A stretch of 64,000 bases of DNA from Planctomycetota bacterium. GTDB taxonomy: Bacteria; Planctomycetota; J058. The DNA lies in assembly GCA_019636275.1 (NCBI GenBank), contig JAHBXY010000017.1, positions 21,404 to 85,403 on the forward strand, given 5' to 3'. This document shows positions 51,107 through 58,878 of this stretch, piece after piece. The position numbers were made by a program, and so were the translations under genes. How positions within the stretch are numbered: position 1 is the first letter of the stretch; every line of letters begins with the position of its first letter. The notes beneath the pieces were generated by a model, which was given only the letters and a program-made list of their open reading frames with translations, did no database searches and had not been told where the DNA came from.

Positions 51107-52492
51107 ATGAAGCGCGCCTACGTCGAGACCTACGGCTGCCAGATGAACAAGCTCGACTCGGAGCTGGCCGAGCAGGCCCTCTCCGAGGCGGGCTTCGAGC
51201 GCGCCGACGACCCGTCGCAGGCGGACCTCGTCGTGCTCAACACCTGCAGCGTGCGCGAGCACGCCGAGCACCGCGTCGTGTCGCGCCTGGGGCGCCTCAA
51301 GCCGGGGAGCCCCCTGCGCAAGCCCGGGAGCGTGCTCGCGCTCGTGGGCTGCATGGGCCAGCGCGAGGGCGAGCGCCTGTTCCAGGTCGCGCCGCACCTG
51401 GACATCGTCACCGGCACGAAGGAGTTCGTGCGCCTGCCCCAGCTCTACGACCAGGCCCGCGCCGGCCGCACGCGGCTGGCGGCGCTCGACCTGTCGGACG
51501 ACTTCGAGTACGCGCGCGACCCGCGCCACCGCAGCGACCGCCACAAGGCGTTCGTGTCGATCATGCGCGGCTGCGACCTGCACTGCACCTACTGCATCGT
51601 CCCCACGACGCGCGGCGCCGAGGAGAGCCGGCCGCTGGCGCTCGTCGTCGACGAGGTCCGGCGGCTGGTCGACGACGGGGTGGTCGAGGTCACGCTGCTC
51701 GGCCAGACGGTGAACTCGTGGGGCAAGCAGCTCCCGGGCGCGCCCGACCTCGCCGACCTCCTGGCCGCGCTCGACGAGCTGCCCGGACTCCTGCGCACCC
51801 GGTTCATCACCTCGCACCCGAACTTCTTCCGCGACCGCTTCTGGGAGCGCGTGCGCGACCTGCGCACCTTCTGCCCGTTCATCCACGTGCCCGCGCAGAG
51901 CGGCTCGGACCGCGTGCTGAAGCGCATGGCGCGGCTCTACACGACCGACCAGTACCGCGAGATGGTCGCCGAGGCCCGCGCGGCCATCCCGGACGTGGCC
52001 CTGGCGAGCGACTGGATCGTCGGCTTCCCGGGCGAGACCGACGACGACCACGCGCAGAGCCGGGCGTTCCTGCGCGAGGTCGGGTTCGTGCAGAGCTTCG
52101 TGTTCAAGTACTCGCCGCGCCCCGAGACGCCGTCGGAGCGCCGCTTCGACGACGACGTGCCCGACGCGGCGAAGGACGCGCGCTGCAACGACCTGCTCGC
52201 CGTGCAGGACGAGCTGGCCCTGGCGCAGAGCGCGCGCGAGGTGGGCCGGACGCTCGAGGTGCTCGTCGACGGTCCGTCGAAGACCAACGAGGCCCGCCTG
52301 TCGGGCCGCACGCGCCGGAACAAGATCGTGATCTTCGAGGGCCCGCCGCACCTCGCCGGGCGGCTCGTCCCGATCACCATCGACCGGGCCAGCACGCAGA
52401 CGCTCTACGGGCGCCTGGCCGACGCGCCGGCCGAGGACGCCGCCCCGGCGCCGCCGGCGGCCCCCCGCCGCCTGCCGCTCATCCCGGGCTGA
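51107..52492 (+). CDS. miaB: tRNA-2-methylthio-N6-dimethylallyladenosine synthase
   Basis: This 461-residue radical-SAM enzyme would add the methylthio group to i6A37 of tRNAs. The N-terminal UPF0004 domain has Cys11 (TYGCQMNKLDSE), Cys47 (LNTCSVREHAE) and a Cys in LVGCMGQREGERL; the radical-SAM cluster motif is RGCDLHCTYCIVP, and a TRAM-like domain is at residues 375-435. Full-length with all expected cysteines. ATG 51107. The next gene starts 4 bp after its stop. Confidence 0.95.
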   Translation: MKRAYVETYGCQMNKLDSELAEQALSEAGFERADDPSQADLVVLNTCSVREHAEHRVVSRLGRLKPGSPLRKPGSVLALVGCMGQREGERLFQVAPHLDIVTGTKEFVRLPQLYDQARAGRTRLAALDLSDDFEYARDPRHRSDRHKAFVSIMRGCDLHCTYCIVPTTRGAEESRPLALVVDEVRRLVDDGVVEVTLLGQTVNSWGKQLPGAPDLADLLAALDELPGLLRTRFITSHPNFFRDRFWERVRDLRTFCPFIHVPAQSGSDRVLKRMARLYTTDQYREMVAEARAAIPDVALASDWIVGFPGETDDDHAQSRAFLREVGFVQSFVFKYSPRPETPSERRFDDDVPDAAKDARCNDLLAVQDELALAQSAREVGRTLEVLVDGPSKTNEARLSGRTRRNKIVIFEGPPHLAGRLVPITIDRASTQTLYGRLADAPAEDAAPAPPAAPRRLPLIPG

Positions 52493-52496
52493 GCGC

Positions 52497-53341
52497 GTGA
52501 AGGGCGACCCGCCGCGCCTCGGGCCCTACGCGCTCCTCGCCCGCGTCGGCGAGGGCGGCATGGGCGTCGTCTACCGCGCCGTCCACGTCGAGACGGGCGC
52601 CACGCACGCGCTCAAGGTGCTGCCGCCGGGCGGCGACCCCGAGGCGCGCCTGCGCTTCCGCCGCGAGGCGGAGGCCATGGCCCGCGTCGAGGGGCACCCG
52701 GCGGTGCTGCGCGTCCACGCCGCCGGCGAGGACGAGGGCCGGCCCTGGCTGGCCATGGAGTGGGCCGGGGGCGGCTCCCTGACGGAGCGGCTGCGCGAGG
52801 GCCCGCTGACGCCCGAGGAGGCCGTGACGCTCGTGCGGACGCTCGCCGGCGGGGTCGCGCACCTGCACGCCCGCGGCGTGCTCCATCGCGACATCAAGCC
52901 CGCCAACGTGCTCTTCGACGAGGCCGGCGCCCCGCGCCTGGCCGACCTCGGCGTGGCGCGGCTCCGCGGGGCCGCGTCGCTCACGGCCACGGGCGGCCTC
53001 GTCGGCACGCCGGGCTACATGGCGCCGGAGCAGGTGGAGGGCCGCCCCTTCGACGAGCGCGCCGACGTCTACGGCCTCGGCGCGCTCCTCTACCGCGCGC
53101 TCGCCGGGCGCCCGCCGTTCGAGGGGAGCGTCGTCGCGGTCCTCGAGCGCGCGTCGCGCGAGCCGCCGCCGACGCCCTCCTCGTTCGTCCCTGACCTCCC
53201 GCGCTGGCTCGACGCCGTGTGCCTGCGCGCGCTGGCGCCCTCGCCCGACGCGCGCTTCGCGTCGGCGCGGGACCTCGCCGCCGCGCTCGCCGCCGGTCCG
53301 CCGGCGCCGGGGCGGCGCCCGGTGGTCGTCGGGCTCGGGGG
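52497..53341 (+). CDS. Ser/Thr protein kinase, frameshifted at its membrane helix
   Basis: The Hanks-type kinase domain occupies residues 9-265: GEGGMGVVY, Lys40 in HALKVL, HRDIKPANV near 127, DLG (ADLGVAR) near 144, APEQV near 176. Translation starts at GTG 52497, 4 bp after miaB. Up to VVVGLG (near 53340) the sequence is kinase-like; beyond that the frame stays open but reads Arg/Ala/Pro-rich, uncharacteristic sequence. The membrane helix and C-terminal domain continue in the +1 frame. Taking one G out of the GGGGG run at 53337-53341 rejoins them. The kinase domain itself looks complete. Confidence 0.82.
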
Positions 53342-54843
53342 CGCTCGTCGTCGCGCTCGGTTTGCCCTGGCGGTCGCCGCGCCGGGGGATCGACGCCCGC
53401 CGCCGGCCTCGGCGCCGCCGCCGCGGGCGACCTCGCGCGCCGGACCCGTCGAAAGCGCTGGCGCCGCGCGGGGGGACGCTGCGGCGCGCGCTCGACACCG
53501 ACGCCGAGGACGCGCGCGCCTGGCTCCTCGCGCAGGCGGTCTCCGCGCCGGACCTCGCGCGCGCGGTGGCCGAGGCGGTCGCGCGGCCGCCGACGCGGTC
53601 GGGGCTCGAGCTCGCGACCGACGTGGCGCTGGCGCTGGGCGACGAACGGCAGGCGAGCGAGCGGGCGCGGGCCGCCCGGGCGGCGGGGAGCCCCGAGGCC
53701 TGGTGGCGGGCGCGGCTCGACCTCGCCGACGACGTCGGCCGCCTCGAGGACGCGCGGCAGGAGCTCCTGCGCCTGCGCGTGCCCCCGGGCGCCCCCGTGG
53801 AGGAGCTCCTCCTCGGCTGGACGCCCGAGCGCTCGCAGGCGATCGCCCGGCACCTGCGCCGGCTCGCCGCGCCACGCGGCCCGGGCGAGGTCTACCCCGC
53901 GCTGGGCGCGGCCGGCGAGGCGCTCGGGCGCCGGCTCCTCGCGGGCCTCCTGGCGCTCGACGGCCAGCTCCAGTGGCTGCCGGAGAAGGAGGCCATGACG
54001 GCCGGCGAGCTGGCCGGGCTGCTCCGGCAGGCCGAGGCCGCGGCGCCCGGCAGCCTCGAGGCGCGCGGCGTCGAGGTGCTGCGGCGCGCGTGCGCCTGGA
54101 GCGCCGGGGCGCGCGGCCCCGCGGAGCGCCGCCAGGAGCTCGAGGCCCTCGACCGCCTCCTCGCGGGCGACCTCCCGCCGGCCCAGCGCCGCGGGGCGCT
54201 CCGCGCGCGCTACGGGCTCGTCGACCGGCAGGGCGCGGCCGCCGAGCTCGCGCGGGCCGAGGAGGCCCTCGGCGGCGAGGAGGAGCTGGTCTCGCGCCTG
54301 GCCTTCGAGCACCGCCTGCGCCTGGCGCGGGCGCACGTGTTCGTGGGCTGGTCCGACGGCGCGCGCCGCGAGGCGTCGGCGCGGCGCGCCCTCGAGGTCG
54401 TCGCGGGCGCGCCGCCCACGCACCAGATGTTCTTCGGGAAGCTCGCCCGCGAGGAGGTGGCGGCCCTCCTGGTCCTCGGTCGCGTCCCCGGGTCCGACGT
54501 GCTCGAGCGGCTGGACGCGACGGACTTCAAGGTGACCGAGGCCCTGCTGGCCGTGGCCGACGGGCGCGCCGCGGAGGCGATCGCGCCCCTGCAGGGGCTC
54601 GCCGACCTCCAGGTGCGGCGCGCCGACGGGCGGTCGACCTACGACGCCGGCTGCACCCTGGCGCTGGCCCTGGCGCTGACCGGCGACCTGCCCGACGCGC
54701 GGCGGACGCTCGAGGCGTTGCCGAAGGACGGTTGGCTCCACTGGCTGCCCTGGAACCAGCCGGACACGGTCGGGCGCGCGGTCGACCTGATCGAACGCGG
54801 CGTGTGGCGGCCGAGCCTGACCCAGGTGTTCCCCCCGCCGTGA
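53341..54843 (+). CDS. Membrane anchor and helical-repeat domain of the split Ser/Thr kinase
   Basis: In this frame the sequence starts with the hydrophobic segment ALVVALGLPW and a basic stretch (RSPRRG), then continues for about 470 residues of amphipathic helices of TPR-like or similar repeat type (EAWWRARLDLADDVGRLED, RLALEHRL-like pairs, VTEALLAVADGRAAEAI). No start codon of its own is convincing (a TTG lies at 53362), so it is best read as the C-terminal half of the preceding kinase. The helical domain would be on the outer side of the membrane and sense a partner. The stop is at 54843. Confidence 0.65.
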   Translation, partial: ALVVALGLPWRSPRRGIDARRRPRRRRRGRPRAPDPSKALAPRGGTLRRALDTDAEDARAWLLAQAVSAPDLARAVAEAVARPPTRSGLELATDVALALGDERQASERARAARAAGSPEAWWRARLDLADDVGRLEDARQELLRLRVPPGAPVEELLLGWTPERSQAIARHLRRLAAPRGPGEVYPALGAAGEALGRRLLAGLLALDGQLQWLPEKEAMTAGELAGLLRQAEAAAPGSLEARGVEVLRRACAWSAGARGPAERRQELEALDRLLAGDLPPAQRRGALRARYGLVDRQGAAAELARAEEALGGEEELVSRLAFEHRLRLARAHVFVGWSDGARREASARRALEVVAGAPPTHQMFFGKLAREEVAALLVLGRVPGSDVLERLDATDFKVTEALLAVADGRAAEAIAPLQGLADLQVRRADGRSTYDAGCTLALALALTGDLPDARRTLEALPKDGWLHWLPWNQPDTVGRAVDLIERGVWRPSLTQVFPPP

Positions 54844-54883
54844 CGTCGGACCCCGCGGCTACAACGATGCGCGGAGGTGTCCC

Positions 54884-55069
54884 GTGACGTCGTGCACCCC
54901 CGCCTCGAGCGCTCCGGCCGGCCCCGATCTCGCTGACGCCGCCGGGCGGCCGGTCCGGCGGCTCCTGCTCGACCTCTGGACCGGCGGCCGGCGGTCGACG
55001 CCGCCGGCGGCCGCGCGGCCGCCCGCGCCGGTGTGGGCCCGGGGCCCGGGCGTCCGCCGCCCGCGGTAG
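54884..55069 (+). CDS. Possible small protein before ribD
   Basis: A 61-codon frame begins with GTG at 54884, 5 nt after GGAGGTG, an optimal ribosome binding site. The product (MTSCTPASSAPAGPDLADAA... ending in Arg/Pro-rich sequence) has no domain I recognise, and base composition makes chance frames common. It lies 18 bp upstream of ribD. Confidence 0.3.
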   Translation: MTSCTPASSAPAGPDLADAAGRPVRRLLLDLWTGGRRSTPPAAARPPAPVWARGPGVRRPR

Positions 55070-55087
55070 CGGTTACGATCCCGCCCC

Positions 55088-56245
55088 GTGGACGAGCGCC
55101 CCGCGGACGAGCTCCCCGTGGACGAGCGGTGGTCCGACGACGACCGCCGGGCGATGGCCCGCGCCCTCGCGCTCGCCGCGCGCGGCGACTGGCGAACCCG
55201 CCCCAATCCGAAGGTCGGCGCGGTCGTCGTACGCGGGGGGGAGGTCCTGGGCGAGGGCTGGCACGCCCAGGCCGGCGGGCCGCACGCCGAGGCGGCGGCC
55301 CTCGGCGACGTGGCCGCGCGCGGCCGAGATGCGCGCGGCGCGACCGTCTACGTGACGCTCGAGCCGTGCGGGCCCTTCGCCGGCAAGCGGACGCCGCCCT
55401 GCGTCGAGGCGCTCCTGGCCGCCGGCGTCGCGAGGGTGGTCGTGGCGCAGGAGGACCCGCATCCGCCGGTCGCCGGGCGCTCGCTCGTGCGCCTGCGCGC
55501 CGCGGGGGTCGCGGTCGAGGTGGGCCTCCTCGAGCGGGAGGCGCGCCGGCTCAACGGGCCGTGGAACGCGTGGCCGCGCCTCGGGCGGCCCTACGTGACG
55601 GCGAAGTGGGCCATGAGCCTCGACGGCAAGATCGCCGCGCGCACGGGCGACTCGCGCTGGATCTCGGGTCCCGAGTCGCGGCGGCGCGCGCACGCCCTGC
55701 GCGGCGAGGTCGACGCCGTGGTCGCCGGGATCGGCACGGTGCTCCAGGACGACCCGCTGCTCACGCGCCGCGACGCGCCCGGCGGCGATCCGCTGCGCGT
55801 CGTCGTCGACTCGCGCGGCCGCCTGCCGGTCACGAGCCGCCTGGCGACGACGGCGCGCGACGGCCCCGTCCTCCTGGCCACGACGGCGGCGGCGCCGGCG
55901 GAGCGCCTGCGCGCGCTCGAGGCGCTCGGGGTCGAGGTGGTCGCGCTGCCGACCCTCGACGGGCGCGCCGATCCGGCCGCGCTCCTCGAGGCGCTCGGGG
56001 CCCGCGGGGTGCGGCACGCGCTGCTCGAGGGCGGCGGGGCGCTCACGGCCGCGCTGTTCGAGCGCGACCTCGTCGACCGCGTCGTGTGCTTCGTCGCCCC
56101 CAAGGTCGTGGGCGGCGACGCCGCCCCCGGCCCGGTGCGCGGCGAGGGCGTCGACCTCGTGGCCCGCGCGCGCGCCCTCGAGGCGCTCGAGGCCTCGCCC
56201 AGCGGCGACGACGTGATGCTCGTCGGGCACGTCCACGTGCTGTGA
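55088..56245 (+). CDS. ribD: Riboflavin biosynthesis bifunctional deaminase/reductase
   Basis: This 385-residue enzyme would carry out the deaminase and reductase steps of riboflavin synthesis. The deaminase zinc site is HAE in GGPHAEAAAL near residue 61 and LEPCGPFAGKRTPPC near 94-108; two residues more than usual separate the two zinc cysteines (C-x10-C; E. coli C-x8-C). The reductase domain from about 165 has YVTAKWAMSLDGKIA, DAVVAGIGTVLQDDPLLT and ALLEGGGALTAALF. Start GTG 55088. No other rib genes and no FMN riboswitch are visible here. Confidence 0.93.
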   Translation: MDERPADELPVDERWSDDDRRAMARALALAARGDWRTRPNPKVGAVVVRGGEVLGEGWHAQAGGPHAEAAALGDVAARGRDARGATVYVTLEPCGPFAGKRTPPCVEALLAAGVARVVVAQEDPHPPVAGRSLVRLRAAGVAVEVGLLEREARRLNGPWNAWPRLGRPYVTAKWAMSLDGKIAARTGDSRWISGPESRRRAHALRGEVDAVVAGIGTVLQDDPLLTRRDAPGGDPLRVVVDSRGRLPVTSRLATTARDGPVLLATTAAAPAERLRALEALGVEVVALPTLDGRADPAALLEALGARGVRHALLEGGGALTAALFERDLVDRVVCFVAPKVVGGDAAPGPVRGEGVDLVARARALEALEASPSGDDVMLVGHVHVL

Positions 56246-56566
56246 CGGCCGAAGCCCCTCGCGCTGATGGCGCGATCTGCTCCAGCAGGGCCACGCCTCG
56301 GCTCCTCATCGGATGACGCCTGCTGTGACGCGCCCGAGACGCGCGCCTCGTCGGAGCGTGGCCGTGGCCCTGCGGCGCAACGCCCCCGGCCCGAGGGCTA
56401 CCCGACCTGACGCCTGCGACCCGCCGCGCTCGCCGCAGGCGTCGACGCGCAGCGGCGGGCGCGGGCCGCACGCTACGCGTGCGTCTCTCGCACCCTGATG
56501 CCGAGGAGTCGCCTGGAAGTCGCGGCCGGCGGTCAGGAGAATGCGGCCGACGACGAGGGGGAGGCG
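56246..56566. other. Intergenic region with inverted repeat, no gene
   Basis: These 321 bp between ribD and the WD40 gene contain a 10-bp inverted repeat at 56409-56443 and, immediately before the next gene, a strong GAGGGGGAGG ribosome binding site. Possible short frames look non-coding. Confidence 0.6.
56409..56443. terminator. Inverted repeat, possible terminator
   Basis: GACGCCTGCG (56409-56418) and CGCAGGCGTC (56434-56443) are exact complements with a 15-nt loop. It lies 163 bp past the ribD stop, without a T-tract. It may end the ribD transcript or be regulatory. Confidence 0.4.
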
Positions 56567-58855
56567 ATGACCGTGAGTCACGAGGGAGAGGTCAGGGCGA
56601 TCGCGTTCCTGGACGAGACGACGCTGGTCAGCGGCGGCGCGGACGGGCGCGTGATCCGCTGGGACCTGCTGTCCGGTGCGGGGCAGGTGCTGCGGCGCGA
56701 GGAGGACCCGATCATCGCGGTGGCGGCGGACGCGTCGCGCATCGCCGTCGCCGCGGGCCGGGAGCTCGCAGGGGGGCGGGTGCTCCAGCTCGACCCGAAG
56801 GGCCGGGAGCTCGCCGCCTGGAAGGGTGACGAGGAGCTGACCCGGCTCCTCTTCTCGGGCGCGGGCGACCTCCTCGTCGGCGGTGAGGAGGCGCTGCGGC
56901 TGTGGCGCGCCGGCGGTCGGGCCCCGCAGGTGCTCGAGGAGCACGAGGGCGAGCCGGTGCGAGGGCTCGCCCGCAGCGGCGAGCGCGTCGTCGTCCTCAC
57001 CGCGGACGGCGCGAGGCTGCTCACGCCCGGCCGTGGCGGCGCGCTCGCCGCGGGCGGGCTGCCGGAGGCGCAGCCGCGCCCGAGGGGCAGCGGGGTGTCG
57101 CGGCGGGCCCTGGCGGCGTCGCTCGACGGGGGGCGCGCGGCGGCGTCGATCGCGATCGGCATGGTGGGCAAGGAGGTCCAGCTCCACGTGTGGGAGCTGG
57201 CCGAGCGCGGCGCCTGGCGCCTCTCCCTGGGGCCCGGCGCGGCCCCCGAGGCGCTGGCCTTCGCCAGCGACGGCGAGCACCTCTTCGGCATCCCGGAGCA
57301 GCCGCTCCTGCGCGTATGGAGCCTGGCGGCGCGCCGGGAGGCGCTGGCGGTCCCGCTCCCCGCGAGCGCGAGGTCGCTCGCGGTCGCGCACGGGCGGGTC
57401 GTGGTCGGCCTGCGCGACAGCACCCTCCTGGTCTGGGACGAGGCCGCGCTGCTCGCGGGGCGCGTCGAGCCCGCGCGGCGCCTGGGCTCGGACCGGCTCC
57501 GTCACGGCGACGTGGTCTCGTCGCTCGCCTACTTCGCCGACGGGCGCCTCGTCTCCGGGAGCTGGGACGGCAGCGCCGCGGTGTGGGGCGAGGACGGGCA
57601 GGCCCTCGCGCGGCTGCTCGACGCCGACCCCGACGGGGGCGTCGAGGCGGTCGCGGCGTCCCCCGACGGTCGGCACCTGGCGGTGCGCGGCCGCGCGCGC
57701 GCACGCGTCCACGACCTCGAGGCGCGCGCCTGGGTGGCGGAGACCCGCGTCGACGAGGGCTGCGGCGGGCTGGCCTTCGCCGGCCGCGGCGACGTCCTGG
57801 TCATCGGCGGCGCGGCGCGGGTGCTCGTGTGGCGCTGGCGCCAGGGGAAGGTGGCGCGACGGGCGCTGAAGCGGAAGGAGCGGGTGTCCGCGGTCGCGGC
57901 CGCGGGCGACCTCGTCGCCGTGGGCCAGGCTGGCGCCGCGGCCGTGCTCGACCTGGACGGGCCCGGCGAGGTGGCGCTCGCCGTGGGCGGGGCCCCCGCC
58001 GGGGTCGCGATCACGGCCGACGGCGCGACCGTCTGGACGGGCGGCCCGCGCGTGGCGACCTGGGACGCCCGCACGGGGCGGCGCGGCGCGGCGCAGCTCG
58101 CCGAGGCGCCAGGGCGGAGTCACGCCGTCGGCGTGACCGCGGATGGCGCGCGTGTGGCCGCGAGCTGCGAACGGTCCGGCGCTCACCTCGTGGACGTGTG
58201 GGACGTCGCCACGGGCAAGCGGCTGGCGCGCCTCGCCGGCCACTCGGACCAGGTCTCGGCGGTCGCGTTCCACCCGGCGGGCGACCGGGTCGCCACCGGG
58301 TCCTGGGACGCGACGATCCGCCTCTGGCCCCTCGCAGGGCCGGCGGCGGCGCCGAGGAGGCGCGCCGCCGCGCCGCCGCCCGAGGTCTCCTTCGATGCGG
58401 AGTCCGTCGAGTCGGAGGAGGCCTACACGGACCTCCTCCAGCGGTTCGCCGACGCCTCGGCCGGCGCCTTCCGGCCGCAGGAGATCGAGGAGGAGCACGG
58501 AGACGACCACGTGCGCCTCGCGTTCCGCCTGGGCGGACGCGACTACGAGCGCTCGCTCGAGCGCACGCGCGACTGGGTCGACCCGACCTTCGTCGACCTG
58601 ATCAACGAGGCTCTCGCCGACCAGGGCGAGGCACGCCGCTTCGTCCTTCGCGACGCCGACGCGTGGACGTGCTACGTCTTCACTGCGCCCCCAGGGGCGG
58701 GGACGTCGCGGCCCGCCGCGTCAGGCCGCGGGCAGGCAGCTCCCCCGCGGCGCGGGACGAAGAAGAAGGCCGAGAAGAGGGGGAAGAAGAAGGGGGCCGG
58801 GGCCGGCAAGGCGGCGAAGCGCGCCAGCGCGTCGCGGACCCGCTCCGGGAGGTGA
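56567..58855 (+). CDS. WD40-repeat protein with C-terminal alpha/beta domain and basic tail
   Basis: The 762-residue protein starts at ATG 56567 (MTVSHEGEVRAIAFL) after GAGGGGGAGG; an ATG 69 bp earlier lacks such a site. From residue 5 to about 605 it has WD40 blades, e.g. LVSGGADGRVIRWDLLSG, RLVSGSWDGSAAVWGEDG and RVATGSWDATIRLWPLAG, probably two propellers. Then come an acidic linker, a small domain near 620-715 (AFRLGGRDYERSLERTRDW) and a Lys/Ala-rich tail (KKKAEKRGKKKG). No signal peptide or kinase domain is present. It is probably a cytoplasmic protein-interaction platform. Confidence 0.8.
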   Translation: MTVSHEGEVRAIAFLDETTLVSGGADGRVIRWDLLSGAGQVLRREEDPIIAVAADASRIAVAAGRELAGGRVLQLDPKGRELAAWKGDEELTRLLFSGAGDLLVGGEEALRLWRAGGRAPQVLEEHEGEPVRGLARSGERVVVLTADGARLLTPGRGGALAAGGLPEAQPRPRGSGVSRRALAASLDGGRAAASIAIGMVGKEVQLHVWELAERGAWRLSLGPGAAPEALAFASDGEHLFGIPEQPLLRVWSLAARREALAVPLPASARSLAVAHGRVVVGLRDSTLLVWDEAALLAGRVEPARRLGSDRLRHGDVVSSLAYFADGRLVSGSWDGSAAVWGEDGQALARLLDADPDGGVEAVAASPDGRHLAVRGRARARVHDLEARAWVAETRVDEGCGGLAFAGRGDVLVIGGAARVLVWRWRQGKVARRALKRKERVSAVAAAGDLVAVGQAGAAAVLDLDGPGEVALAVGGAPAGVAITADGATVWTGGPRVATWDARTGRRGAAQLAEAPGRSHAVGVTADGARVAASCERSGAHLVDVWDVATGKRLARLAGHSDQVSAVAFHPAGDRVATGSWDATIRLWPLAGPAAAPRRRAAAPPPEVSFDAESVESEEAYTDLLQRFADASAGAFRPQEIEEEHGDDHVRLAFRLGGRDYERSLERTRDWVDPTFVDLINEALADQGEARRFVLRDADAWTCYVFTAPPGAGTSRPAASGRGQAAPPRRGTKKKAEKRGKKKGAGAGKAAKRASASRTRSGR

Positions 58856-58878
58856 GAGGCGGTCGCCGGGGGTGTCGA

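Noticed and set aside
56246..56566. FMN riboswitch next to ribD
   Set aside because: It would be expected upstream of ribD; neither upstream nor downstream does the sequence show the conserved RFN-element motifs.
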